Below, piece after piece: positions 42,701 to 57,700 of a stretch of DNA of 64,000 nt (position 1 is the first letter of the stretch; the number at the start of each line of letters is the position of its first letter). The stretch is taken from assembly GCA_907163375.1 (NCBI GenBank), contig CAJQUW010001866.1, positions 1-64,000 of the forward strand, written 5' to 3'. The translations under genes and the position numbers were made by a program. The notes under the pieces were generated by a model. That model worked only from the letters and a program-made list of their open reading frames with translations, searched no databases and had not been told where the DNA came from. This DNA comes from Prostheceraeus crozeri. Its lineage: Eukaryota; Platyhelminthes; Polycladida; Euryleptidae.

Positions 42701-45700
42701 TCGTCTAGTGCAACATTCTGTAGATAGATCAAAAGCAGAAATACAGTGCAGAGGATGAAATCATATGACAAATGGAACGGTAATCAAATAATAAAAATAT
42801 CCTACCGTCGGCAAATGTGATGCATTGGGACCATCAGTGCCTTCTGCAGATGGATTAACTTTCCTGTTGATAGCTAAAAATAATTGAGACTTGTTTTCTT
42901 GCTGGAAGCGGGTTCGTTTACCATGTGCTCCTAAAAAAGAGAAATTATTTTTGTCAGTCGAAGAAAAACTTAAGAACGTTTCGATTTCGCTTTAGCTTTA
43001 CGAAAACCAATCTTTCAGCATTAAATGCAGAAGAATGCGTTATAAGGTAATTAAAAATGATTCCTTTCATATATTTAGATGAGAAAATTTTGAGAAACAA
43101 GCAAGATGTGCTCTTGCCTTTTCTTCATTATAGAAATTTCATTTTCTATATTCAGAGGAACCCAAATTCCGATCATGGCTCTGCAATGCGCTTGGGGTGA
43201 AGATTATGTATAAATGGATCTTCACTCCCGACGATCTCATAAATTTTGCAATCGGTCCACTTACCGATTCGAAGTAAAATTCCGATAATTCGATACATTG
43301 ACAGCATACAATATACCGAAGCTCTTCGAGCACAAGCCGCAACTGCGAAGTAAAAATTTTGTCAAAAAAATTAGAGCGCGGCAATGCACTCAGCCTGATA
43401 CATGTAGTAAATAATACGAAATTGAGTAAAGGGACGTTTGAATAAATGGTTCTATGAAAAAACCAGCAGAATGTACGATTTCACTTTTCATGATGGTAGT
43501 ACTCCGATATCTTGGTTATCGCAGATGATGTTAGATGATGTTACAGATTGTGATCACGGTGGATTTGTGAAGGCAACTTGCAACGCTATCTAAACATATC
43601 CTTGTTTATTAACCTCCTCTCCAATCCTTAGTTACTGCAAAAATAAATAAGGAAGCAAGAAGTCCCAGTTGTAGACGATGAGTGCATTGAAGTGGTTAAA
43701 ATCTTGTTATTCTTGGTTGATCAAGTTTGTTCAAAAGCAAATGTAAGTTTCTTTACTTCGAAAGTATGGACCTGCGAAGCTGCGAGATTCGATTCCATTC
43801 GAAATTGAGATTCAAGAAAAATTCGAATCGGTCCGCGTCGGCTGGCAAAAATTATTTAAATAGTTTCATTCGATTTATAGCCTGCTCCCATTCGTTACTA
43901 CTTGAACGTGACATTGCAATAATAATTGAGATGTTGGATTATCGCTGAAAGTGGTCAAAAGCGTCGGCTGCTATATCGAATCAGTCATAGCATGCGCTAC
44001 ATGCTGCTCACATCGTTGGGTCTCTGATCGAGTCCGGGACCGATCAGGTTTAATTACTGATTTAAAGCAGAATTGAAAGTGGCACATCAGCAGGCTCGAA
44101 AGATTGCATCTTACTGAGGCTATAGAACAAACTTTTCGTCATGAATCCATAGGGCTTCAGCCACACTGAAAACAAAGCAAACACGAGCGTCCCGAGCAAA
44201 CGCGAGCAAACGTATCTCCGCAAGCTATCAATCGCTCTGGTTTGCTTTGCTTGCAGTGTGGCAGTCTACAACTGTTGCAATGATGAATTTACATTTGCTG
44301 CAAAACGCTTTGCTTGGAAACGCTTGGAAAAGCTCGCAATGTGGCTGAGGCCTAAAGCAATGAATTATGCTACATGTATATCTTACAACGGGAACTCCTG
44401 GTAAAAGTAGCCTATGACGTAAGGAAGCAAAACTCAGGTAGTCAATAAGAACATTGTTTTATGCATCAGCCTGTCATCTGATCCTTTGACATGTCCTCAG
44501 AAATCTTTTAATGAAAAGCTTCAAAAGTCACAAATTATCGGAAAAACTCGGAATTTGGCCTTTTGCACTTGACGCCTATAACTTTTTACCCACCCGATTG
44601 ACTTAATCTTTGAGGCACAGATGCCCCACAGAAAGGGGAACATTCCATCTCGAACGGCCAAATCTCAACCGGGGAGAATCTAGTCCGCGTACCAAATTAC
44701 GATCATTAAAAACAATAAAATTTGTTCATTTTTAGTGATGGACTAATTTGATGCGCTGACTAGAATGCTTTTACCTGTTGAAATTTGGTTCATGATTTTA
44801 AAAGAGGAGATATGATCCTCTTATCCTGAATCATCTATATATCAAATATGAAATTAATCGTACGTCTGGTGCGAAGGTAATGCAAGTTTGAGTACAAAAT
44901 ATTGCTTGCTGTCGATCTGTAGTCCTTAAAATTCATTTTTTCATACAGTTACTGAACTTCAGTTCTTTACTGACTTTTCATTTCCAAGGTGGGAAGTCTA
45001 AGACAACAACAAGTAGTCGTATTATAAATTGCTCTAAGTCTGTTGTAATCTTTTTTCCTGCATGAGCTTGTATGAGCTTGAGTTACGAATTTCTCATCAC
45101 TAGAAATCCTATTAACTTTTGCCTTTTTTAGGCTTCGCTACCTGCTTCATCGTGATTAATATAAAATAAACGATACCTCAAATTGCCATGCAAAATATGT
45201 GCGGCTGGTAGGACAGTTAATTTGTTTCAGACGGGAAGTTTTTCATAGCTATGTACAAGTAAAAGCATGCTCTCCCTTTAGTTTTTGAAAGAGTTAAAAC
45301 AATATCTACAGGCATTTTTGTCTCGGACGATTCGGGTTCCGACCCTTTATAAACGAGAAACCAAGAACGCCTGTAAATATTGCTTTTAGCTCTTGCAAAA
45401 ACTAAAGGGAAAACATACTTTTGCTTAATTGTGTGAAAAAAACAATCGCTCCCTTTGTTTGACGTAAATCTATTTAAAAAAATTTTTCAAAAAATCACCC
45501 GACGCGTTTCGTCAATCCGACAGTCTCAAGGGCTTAGTATGTCATACTAGTTGACATACTAAGCCCTTGAGACTGTCGGATTGACGAAACGCGTCGGGTG
45601 ATTTTTTGAAAAATTTTTTTAAAATAGATTTACGTCAAACAAAGGGAGCGATTGTTTTTTTCACACAATTATGACTAACCTCCCGTACGGACGAACTATG

Positions 45701-48700
45701 ATATTGATACTTTTGCTTGTACATGGCTGGTAGGATGTTTGAACAGACTCACGTCATGTTTTTTCAGGTGATTATGCAGTCCCTTGGTGGAGTTTACGTT
45801 CACTGCTAAGCTCTGGTTGCAGGCCTCACATCAGGCTACATTATTGCTTGACAGTTAGTAGTGCCACCAAATTGGCGTGTTGCTTCCTGCTTCTACCCAA
45901 CATTGATTGTTTCAACTGTCAACAACCTGATATTGTTTTGAGATGGCAAGATTTCACGTGTTTCACGTATAGCGACTGTGTAAAAAATACAATACTGAAT
46001 GATGGGAGACCGCCGTTAAAGCTGCTCTTAACTTTATCCGCTACTTCAGAGATTTATGCACAATGCTTTCAGAAATTTGACCACTTGTTTAACAATTCAG
46101 TTTTAGGATACATCATTTTAATGTGTACTCATTGAAACAGTAGTAAACCAGCACATGTGTCGTCTCCTGCCACCCAACGCCGTTAAATCTAACCAGGGCA
46201 ACATTTTCCTAATATGATGTCATCACTGCACATGTTTAGAGTTGTTTAGGGTATATCCATCTCATCTTGTTTTTCGCAAGAATAATTAATGCATGTACTT
46301 GTTTACATGCAGGCTTGGAAAAGGCGGAACCTATATCAATATTTGACAAACATTATTTGAAAGAATGCTCAAAGATCTGAAAAGATGTACGTCAAAATGG
46401 AACGCTGCCACAGCATCATCAAGACGCTATCCACACAGACTGCATACCAATATAGGGTGAAATACACAAATATGAATGTACTCATGAGCAGGTGATAATA
46501 TACGGAGCTTACAAAATCACAAAATTCAACTGCCCAACTCAAGTTGAGTCGCAATTCTAGACATCCAGTAAAGCGTCTCACATACTGTATTGTGCATCAC
46601 ACAAGAATGTGTGTGACTACTAGTGTCAAATTTCAGTGCATCGTAATTATGGTTTTGTTATTCCAAAATTTATTGAGGGCAGTTTATGTCAATCTTGCAT
46701 GTGAGAAACAAAAATAGTAGGAGCTAAGTCTTCACGTAATTCTAACACACAGTGTGCCATTTCGGTGACATTTCTTATTCTTTAATCGAGAAGACCTTAT
46801 TGAAACCAACAAACAAAATCGAAGTATTTCTTCCTATAAGAAACACATTTGTGACTGATAAAGCCGGTCACCAGTAAAATTGTGACAATCATGCTCTCCT
46901 ACAAATGCCCTGAGAAAGTTACATACATGTGCATTGCATAGTATAACAAAAAGCAGAATCGTTTCATAAAACGGACTGTTTAGCACATTGTGCAATAGAA
47001 ATAAACTAGTAGGAAAACAACCAGTCAGGTTATTGAATTGCAATAACAATCAATCAGTTATATCGAGCAATATATCATGATATCAAATAGATAAAATAAT
47101 GGTCACTGTCTCGTCTCAATACAAATTAGCGTGATATACGATGACTTACAGATAGACAAATGACACCATTAATGACAAAAAACCTAACAAAGACTCAAAA
47201 TGGAAAACGTTCAAGGCTCCTTGGAAATTTCAAATCGATCTTCAAGAGTAAATTTGAAATTATCAGTTACAATTTGAATTATAACTAGAGAAAAAGAACA
47301 GCATGGGCTATCATAACTTAGATATGAAAAGTAATTTAACTTTTACAGAAATCGTCCTCTACAAAAATTGACTTCTACTTTCTCAGATCGTAGCGTATAA
47401 CATGAGTTATTCAAAAATACTGATGCTTCAGGTTCAGCTCTTTGGCTTCCACAACGTAGTCTTTAGCAGGATTCCTAATCCTACCTCTTAAGCTTTTTTA
47501 CATCTTTATTCCGATTTTCAAAAATTTCAAAATTATTTTCAGCTTTATTTTCTGTTCCGTTGCTTTTTTCAAATGAACATTATATTATGTAGCTTTGGGC
47601 AATATACAGTGACCGCGGAGTGGTCTCCGTGGCACATGGCATAGAAGTTAAGTGCTTGGTCTAGCGATCTTCTGGTCCAAAGGTCAAGCCCTGAAAGTGA
47701 CATAGAAAGTCGGTAGGAAGGGCATCTGGACTAAGAGATCACAACGCTCTAGATTAACCGTCTGACTATGTCAGCACCGTCCAAGCCCCCGGTTTGTGGA
47801 AGTAGTGACTTTAAGCCATCATTTTTTCAAATTGCTCAGTAGCTTGATTATAATGCTACTCAGATTCCTATCACTCTAGGAAATTATTGTGCTGATTGCT
47901 CGTCTTAAATTATCACTGGATATGGATGTAGATTAGATAGTACGCAAAGTCGTGAGATAGTTCCTAACATTGGATGAAAGTAATATTCAGAACTGTTCTT
48001 GATTTGTGGCGGATCATATAAATCAATAACCCAGGGATACTTTTTGTCAGTCTGGAACCTATACCGTTGTGAAGGCAGATCTTTTGACAGTTGCTGAAAA
48101 TCTGGCACGTAAATAGATACCTGGGGCCATATTAATAAAGATAGCGCTAGCATAGCACTACCCTTCTGCTACCCTAGCAACGACATTAGCATTAATAGAT
48201 TACTACATCCGTTGTTTAACTATATCCATTCGAAAATTATCATTAGTTTTACATTCACCTCTCATGGACTAGTTCAGTCGACAGTGCGCATGCACAGCAC
48301 ATTCAGTACGACATCGATGTGGCCACCAAAATTGAATGTTCACTTATTTGGCCAGCACAATTGAATGCATAAGAGAAAAGCGGTTACTTTTTTGTCATAT
48401 GAAGATTTCCTAGAATTCAAGAAAAAAACTGGATGAAATTTGCTTGTTGAAAATTACGGAAACATAATGTGGCTGGCATTTAAAGTGGGATCAACTGGCT
48501 TCCATTCAAATGTTTAAAAAGTGTGAAGCGCCACAAGAAAAATAAAGCGCTCTGCAGAATTCGACGTCTTGTACATTGGAGGAAGACGCTTAAGGAACAT
48601 TGTCACAAAACCGGTTGGTGAATATACTGAAACACCAACGACTTTTACACAGAAATACAATGACTTGTGTTCGTTGTTTGGTAAAATCAGGAATACTATG

Positions 48701-51700
48701 TGAGAGAATTTTCCCCATTGAGTGACTTTTCGCAAGACTATAGTTACAGAACTGCATATTTTTACCTCATGCTCAATTTCGATTTGTTGCGCGTACCGCT
48801 ACTCAATTTTGCTATCATCATCTAGCCTAATAATCGCTATCCTACTTTTCGAATATTTTTAGCCTTCTTATAATGGATAGATTTAATCTGCTAGAATAAT
48901 TGGACATTAAGACAAACTAGTCAAGCAAATTTCAAGTAATCAAGTAAATTGAATAGGATAGTTTATCATGGCTGCTGAAAAGGACGTAACTGCAGTTTGA
49001 CAAAGTCCTTTTATGAAGTGTGAATTGTCAAAAGGGCGTAAGTGTTCAAATTTCGAATTTTGGACAGGAAGATTACTCGCGTTTACTCGCGTTTGGGAGT
49101 AGTCGCAGCAAGCAATTACTGGTGTTCATCATCAGAAAGGGAAATACAATACACTATGACCTTCAGTCGTGAGCTGCTGATTATTCATCGATGAAAATCT
49201 CATCTTCGCGCTCGTTGAAAGTGAGGAAATCGCACTTACGCCCTTTCGACTTTTCACCGTCGAATTGATCAGCTAAAAGTATTAATTGATTTCAAGATTG
49301 ATATTTTCAAATGTTGTCAATCAACATTTGAATTGAACTGCTGAATCCACGTTGAATTCCACGCTTCATTGTGCAGGACATCATCTTTTTTCATTTACTG
49401 AGAAAGATGTATTCTATGTTTCCATCCAATTAATAATAAAATGGCCCCATTTCATATGATAATACTAACACTTATTCATCATAAGTAAGGTAATTATAAG
49501 TTGAGATTCTCTGAATAGTAAGTGTCAACAGACGGGAATGAAGGAAATTGATTTGATCTCCTGCATCTACATTTGTATTTTTAAAGCTGAATGCGCGCTT
49601 GAACAAATTCTCACTCGAAATGAGCGTCAAGTTGTCAGACTTCTGTTATTCAAATGTCGGGCCTTGACTTCTTGAACCCCGATGACGTGTGGTGCACGTC
49701 ATGCGGGCACTTGCGAAATGTTCGACTAGCAGCTAACAACACTAGGCCAACTACCCATGACGTGCACCGCACGTCATCGCTGCATTATGTTCCCATTGTT
49801 CACTCAGCATCAAAGGAGTTGCAGTTATGAGCGAGTGACGTGCAGTGCACGTCATGGGTAGTTGGGACTGTGTTGCAGATTTGTCTTCGGGGCTCAAACG
49901 GTTAAGAGAAGCTGATGAATACAGCTGCCTGTGAATCAGCACGTCAATCGTCGAGCTAGCACTAACTGGCACCAAAGTTGTCGCTAGCCTTTCTCTATTA
50001 TTAAGAAGCTCAAGATATTACTGCTAATAGCAGCAACTTGCCCAGCACCACCCTTAGCAAATGCTCGCTTATTTAATGTGTCCCCTGGATTTAACAGACT
50101 ACTGGCAGTATACTTAGAATAACCACTAGACAGTAGTGACTCAGTCTAATCAGAGAATTTCACTCTAAAAATCAGAGAATTTGAAAATTAAAGTATTATA
50201 GAATACACATTCATGATTTTGGATTTCAAAGGTATTCCGCTAAAAATTTCAAATCAATATGGGTTTTTGATTTTTCTAAATTTGCTGATAGATTTCGTCA
50301 AAACCGAGCAATTGGTCATTTGGATCTAATTATAGTGAATGAAAGAGTCTTATTAAAGCAATTGTGGACTTGACGCATGTCTCACTGCTTCATGGGTCAA
50401 AATGAATTGACCTATGAATCAATAATTCTATCTATTATCAATAAGTGATCAGGTTACTCCTTGTCTCATATTACGGGTTTGCTGACTCAAGAAAGGGAAA
50501 ATGGTTTACATGGTCCTCTTTACCAAAATTTCAATATTTTTGGAGAAGCGAATAATCGACCATACGCAAGATCACTGAGACAAACAGCATGTTTCATGAA
50601 TGTAATTGAGGGAGCATTCGCCTGTACGTGCTTATAAATATTTTTATCAGATTTTAATCAAGTCCGGTAAGATGCCATTTAATGAGAAATGCAAAGAGAC
50701 GTAGCAGTGTGACAAATGTTGAGTTTATGAAGATCTAGAAAACTTAGCACCCGGTTTGGGGGAGTAGTGACGTTAAACCATTCACTTCCCACTTTGGGCG
50801 ATCCTAAGGGAGAGCTAATAAACAGATTTGTTCTGAAATAATAATTAATCAACGACATGCATGTGGGGTAAGCACAAATTGCTCTATGCATGCTTCACTA
50901 TATCTCAATACCTTCATCAATTTGTAAATGCAAATCTTTAGAATTTGCAAATGCAGACAAAAATATTTTCAATAAGAGTCTCCATCTGCGCAGATGTTGA
51001 TTAAAACTTAGTATCTGCGTGCACGCGCAGCTGTGCGGAACCGCGCAGCAGTGGCAACGCTGCACTATCCTCACCTTCCGCTATTTGCAGCAGCAGATAC
51101 TCAGTGTCGACGATTCTATTATTTTTTAAAAAAACTGTAGCATGTCACACACTCTAACTACTCGTCAATTGGTTGGAATTATCTATTAAGGGTGAGAACT
51201 CATCCAAAGAAAAGCTCAGAAACCGTGTGCTTCAATCTAGTCGTTTGATAGTGCCAAGTTCAGTATTTCGAATATGCTCCTCTAACTCCATGACCATGCG
51301 AGCACTTTGCAGATTCGCATTATCAAGACCGGTCTTATATAAGTTATTTGTGTTCTCTCTTTATTTAAGGATGATTCTTCCAAGGCGCCACTCTTCCATG
51401 CCGAGCTACATTTGTTAAACAGGATGCAATGTTAAACCGGAAAAATAAATTCTGGCGTTTGAACCCAGGTCTCCTAGCCGCAGAGAGAGCACTCTGCCAC
51501 AGGACCACAGCGCCGGTTCTTTAACGAAGCATTTGATTGTTGATTACTTTATGAAGCGAGTTTTGCGCAAACCCATGCCAGAGCGGGTATAGACACTAAT
51601 CCCATCCCAATGCGGTTCCCGTGACTGAATAGAATAGGACCGACGTTCCCCAGCGTGTCGTAGGAGGCGACTAAAAGGGGCCTCTAGCCACTGTAGCTCT

Positions 51701-54700
51701 GGTGTTGGCAGTTTGATGTCTTATTCTCATTACCTTCCCTCAGTGGCTATATGCTAAGTTGATGTTGCGGGGGTTCTGACAGCCGAATTTTAGGTGTTGG
51801 GATATGCAACAAAGCTCTTTGAGCCTCCTCCCTCTATCACATCTGCCTATGCCCTTTCCGAAGTCCCATCAGCGATGATCACCGCCCCTCTTCGGTAGCG
51901 GTGGCTGCCTCCCCTAGTCAATGCTGTTCATCCTGTGTGAGCAGCTTTGTCGTGGGTATGGTAGCACCCCAGTGGTATCGGAATGGCACATCTCCTCCCC
52001 GGGGCACACCTCGCCAGCAGTAAGCATTTATCTGCTTACTGGATATGTCGCTTCGTATTGTCTTGATACGAAGCCTCCTATCCGCTGGATGTAGGTGGGT
52101 AAAATAACAAAAACAGCAGCAACTCTATCGCAGGTTATAGTAGAAATTTCACTTTCAAAAGTAACGTACGAAAAAGAAAATTGCATAAATTCTTTACAAT
52201 AAATAGCTCCTCACCTGACAGGTTCACCTCAATCTGTGCAATGTCTCTGGCTCTGTCCATCAATCGTGCTGCTCTGGTGTGTTCAAAGTAATACTGAGTA
52301 AGGTATGTCGCCAACAAATGAAGCTGAAGGTCCACTCCGTCTCCATCAGCGCTCATCAATGAATCGGCTGTAAAGTGATAATTACCAGATAAACCTTGTA
52401 TAACGCACAATAATGTTTTGTTGAGTGTTAGGGGTGCCGATTTATTGCGAATTTTTTTAAACTAATATCGGCACTTTTCGGATAAGAGTCTAATGTCAAT
52501 AGAGTCAATAATGACTCGCTCTCAATGTTGCAATTTCTATTCACGGTGTACAGCAATTTTGACATTCGCTCAAGGAAGGTTTGATAATAGTTGGTGAAAA
52601 GCATTCCGAATTGTGTCGTAAATTGATCTGATTTTTTACGAAATTTTTCGCTAATATCTCAGATTTAAGAAATCTCACAACAAACTGTTCCTAGAAAGAA
52701 CATTCGACGCGTCCAGCAATCGCTAGTTTATTAGACGTGGTAAAAATCAGAGGTGATGGGCAAACCCCAGCCCGCGGACCCAATGTGACCTGCAAGATAA
52801 ATTCGCACGATCCCACTCAGATTTTGAGGTGATTGGCTTCATTGGTGGCATCAAAATGTAAATTGAGCACGTAGCTCAATTTGAAAAACAATTTGAAGAC
52901 TTCCATATTTACTAGATCTTAGTGGATCTGGAGTTGCGCAACTTCGCGGAGCTTTGCCGCGTCTGTCGAAACATCTGTCGCTGACACGCCATGAAAACCG
53001 CTGTAAAATCAACAGCATTCGATTCCTTTCGTGATTTTTAAAGAAATTACATTTAAACAATAGAGTTTTCGGATCTACATGTATCTATATTTGATGCAAA
53101 GATTATTCGGTTGGATTAATAACAGAGCTTGTTGTAAAACATATATTTTCGATTGAATATATGATTATGGATATTTTAATATATTTTTGATATTTTTACA
53201 GATTTTTGATAGAAAATGAGATTTATGAGCAAATCTCAAATTTTTTCGATTATTGTTACATAGTGCCCAAAAATCTGAGATTTGCTCATGAATATAAAGC
53301 AAAGATTGTAAGTTGTGCTTCCTTGTTGCTTCAATCTACCATGATTTACTCCTGCAAACTAGCGAAAATTGGCTATATTACACCAACAACAAAATTCTTC
53401 TTCATTGAGTTTTAGATGAATTCAGGAGTCACTAGCTGCACATAACAAAATAAGAAAAATAAAAAGAATAAATATATAAAACAATAAGCAAAAGAATAGC
53501 CGAGCTACTGAAACTGATTGATGTCGATCGCAAGAAGGCGCTTGACGCCGAAGGCCTGTCAAGAGTTAGATTTATTTTTTATAACAATTTTTAACCAAAA
53601 CTTAGAGGAGTTCGTTTGGATTTTGCATCAACTAACACGGTCTCCTGAAGACTGGTCAATTATGTAGCGTTCTGACAATTATTTTCAGTTTTTCAACGAT
53701 TTATCGTTATAATTAATACTCACTCACTGTTCTAGTGTTGACACATCTATTCTATCAACATCGTAAACGGTATTGATCAGACTTCATACTTCGCATTGGC
53801 AGTGAAATTATTTGTCGAGCACTAGCATGAGCTGCTTTGTCTTTTTCCCTAAGTGTCGCATTTCCTGTCTGCACGTGTTAGTTCTCTTCTTGCAGTTAGA
53901 CATTCGAACACTTTATTTGATAATGAGTGTGACGCAAATTTGAGTATATGCCATATGCAACAGGTGGTTATAGATATTTGACTAAATCACATCCACAGTC
54001 CACCAAGGTTCCATGACTTACAACTTTGGCTTTCAACATCCTCTTAAATTGCGACCTGACTTAATGGAATGGAAGCCTTTTCGATCATGCTAACGATGAA
54101 ATTTCTGACTATCTCGACAGGATTCTATGCCAGTACTCGATGTCTGACATTGGATAAAATAGTTATCACGACTTTCCCAATTGGCAAGAATGCCTCTCAT
54201 TATCTAATACCTAATGCTGGTTTTGATTTGTTTGTTATCTTTCAGATTAGTAAATATAAGCTATAGGCCATGACAATGAACTATTCAGCTACATAGTACA
54301 TTCTTCATACATTGACTATTATTTACAAATACAAAATTAACTCACCCTCATCCAGTAGATGTAGAACTTCATTGCGCAAAGTTGGTGATTTCTCAGGTAG
54401 AAGTTGTTGGTGAACGTGAATTGCCTTCAGGAGATGCAAGAGACTTCTTTTGGAGGCCTAAAAATAATGGAAGAAATAAGATATCAATAGACTTTTGATC
54501 AATTACAACTGAGTTGTGTAACAGTGTTTGTATTGAATTTAGAGACGGTCAGTCTCAGGTGGAGCGAAAGACTTTTATCCGCTCGTTCGACCGCTCTTAA
54601 ATGAGCGGCAAAAGTGACGCTCATTCGCTCGAATGCTCTGATTGCGCTCCTTAGTGTCCTGCAGAAACAGCAGCTCACTTTATACAGCATTTCAGATTTC

Positions 54701-57700
54701 AAAGCAAAGTATTTTCCAGAAATTTAAATTATTTTTCATCATGATTGAATTATGTTTACATCTGAGTTTTTACGGGTGTTTTATGACATTATATATGATT
54801 TACCTTGCTAACTAACAAAATCTGGTCGTAATAAGATACTCCCGGCTTCATGAAGTGTTAGATGAATTTGATAAATGTGCATTTATGCAATAATGGTCAA
54901 TACCATTGAGTAAGTATATTAGGTACAGCAACAACTCAGTATTAATTAAATTCCCAATGGGTAGCCAGTTTCGATTTTATTGAAATGGACTCGAGTTGAG
55001 AACCAGTACCAAATGTGAGACATGCAAATTTTGACAGTTTTGGAGAAACTAACACGGAATTGACTGATGATAGCTCATATTAATAAGAGTATGTTCTTAA
55101 GCGTGATCATATCACATTCTATCTGCCACTGAAAGATCAAAATATTATAATCAATGACAATTATCAGAATTAACTTTAAAATATGCACAAGGGTCCGCAT
55201 TACTATTCAGAATTAAGAAATAAAGCATAAATTTAGTGAATCATATGAAATCATGCCGATGAAAAATCTGCTTCACTTGAAGGCCTAGAAGCACAAAAAG
55301 ATCTCAACTTTTCCATGAGGACTTGCACTAAAATGCGGCTCATGAAATTTCCATGATAGTCAACTTAATTTCCGCTTAATTAAGACATCTATTAGCAAAT
55401 TTTCATTCATTTGATATCCAAAAAGTTTCATACTACATGTACTTATAGAGAGGCACCGAATCTCTAGTATATAAACAGAGGAATCATTCGCAAAAATTTA
55501 GCTTTTGAAAAATTGATCAAATATTTTTTGGAACGCAGGAACGTAGTCTGCAAAAACTGAGTCTGCTGATACAAAAAATTTAATGTATGCTGGCATTTTC
55601 TTGAGTCGATGCTCTACCTTTTTATATACTTACTCGATGGCCAATACTGAATGTGCACTTTATCGCATGGCCCGATTTGAGTGCTCGTAAATTGCATTTT
55701 GCTAATATGATGCAGTTTGAATATCAATTGAATAATTACATTGTCAGCGGGACAGAAAAGCAGTTTTATAATATGCTCATTGACAAAATAATTGAAACGC
55801 TTTTTTTCATGACCACAGGCCTAATACATGTCACAAAATGAATTTTCTAGAGATAAGTTGTCATTCAGTCGCTAAGTTGCCATATTATACAATGCGTTTT
55901 TTGTATAAAAACAAAAAATAGCCGAGTCAAATTTAATGTGTGTACCCTGCTCTGTAGCAATCATCTCCCAGTGTTTCAGATTTGTCTTAATTCATGCTCA
56001 TTTCTTCATTCTTGACTCTTCCATGTACATGCAAAATTTCATGCCGATTGAATTAGAGAAATACTCCAATAATTAGCGAGTTTAAACGTGTAAGTTATCT
56101 ATCAGGTTTTGAGCAAATACACTTGCACTTGTATTTGAAATGTGCTGAAATACTTTTCAAGGATATATTTTGCATTTTTATTTTTAACTCTCTGAAGAAA
56201 GTATTTATGTCTGTATTTTGTCATTCTAATCTATTTCTATTTGACGTTGAGAAACTAGGTAATTGTACCCAAACCCGATATCTGCTGGTCACAACCTAGC
56301 TGAGATGGGTTATTCTCTTCAGGTTACAAAATGATATCTAAAATGACAATGAATCGCATGATGACAAACAGGACAAATATGCACACAGGCTTAAGACTTT
56401 AGATAGATACATGTACAATGCACATACGTGCGTATAATCATACTTATAATAGGCATGGCTGTGATAGGTATGGATATTTTACAAAGCACTCAACTCACAC
56501 TTCATGAAATCTTGTATCCAGAAAAAATTTATCTCAACTACGAGAATCTGAAGCTTTTTGATAATTGGAATGACAAAACGTTGCAGACAAATCTGAATCA
56601 AAAACATCTCATAACTCGTTAGTTGACACTTGCAAATTCACTACGATACGTGCAGCTAAAGTTGCCCCTAGATATTGCGATGTCGAAATCCAGTGTTACG
56701 CACTATTTTACAAAAGCAGGAGAAAACAAGAACAAACGCAAATATTGCAGAAAATAATGCATTCTATAAAGGGATTTTCTACATGTGGTCAAACAGCAAT
56801 TTCATAAGAACATGAAATTAAGTGTGATTTCGTCATTGACAGGGAGGTCACGACCCAGTTTATCTCTTTCGACGTTCACATTGATATATCAAGCATTTTC
56901 TATGTTGTCGTAGAAAAATGTTTTACAACTTTTAGTTTGTGATCTTAAACTCAAAATCAAGCCGAAAAATCCCGAGAAAATGACGGTAAAATGTGGATGC
57001 CTGATTTCTGAGATTTTCCAAAATCATTTCTCCCACTAAACCGGAGCGAAGACTTAAATATATAAAACATAGATGTCTTTTATGTTTATTGATATCATTT
57101 ATTGATAAATAATTAGTGACAAACAAGCATCATAGAAGGCACATTCATGAGAAAAAGGTGTATGAAAAGCATCAATAATTTCCACTTGAACAAAATCACT
57201 TCACCAAAAATTTCCACTACCGAAATAAAGTTGATCTACTCAAAGTCACAGACATTGCAGTAGTCCTTGGCTACACACACCAATAGTCGTCCGCTGATTC
57301 GTCATCTAACTATGTCGATGGTGATGTTGGTATGTTCTACTTGACAATTACGAATGTGCTTAAAAACAGATGACGTTGGAGTTGAAAGGTGTTCTTTAAA
57401 GCGGATATGAAGTGGTAATCGAAAAAATGTTGCTTATAAAATAAGCTGCAGCAAATGCAATCAATTTTATATAGGCAGCACTATTAGATCACTTCATATA
57501 CGCTTTAAAGAACACCTTTCAACTCCAACGTCATCTGTTTTTAAGCACATTCGTAATTGTCAAGTAGAACATACCAACATCACCATCGACATTCTGGCCT
57601 ACGACAACGATGCCACTAATTTGCGATTGCGTGAGGCATTCCTCATACATAAATTCAATCCATCGATCAATAATAAAGCTGAACTTGACAGTCATCGTGA

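Noticed and set aside
43269-43346. Minus-strand exon-like segment with good splice sites (LRLVLEELRYIVCCQCIELS)
   Set aside because: It ends in phase 0, while exon 42806-42930 needs an incoming phase 1, and exon 52215-52367 already joins there within the conserved LSG-AHGKRTRFQ motif. It would also insert about 26 residues into that motif.
43970-44080. tRNA-like stretch (GATCGAGTCCGGGACCGATC)
   Set aside because: A B-box resemblance only; no convincing A box or cloverleaf.
51173-51418. Plus-strand frame of 81 codons
   Set aside because: No family, and no splice or repeat context supports it.
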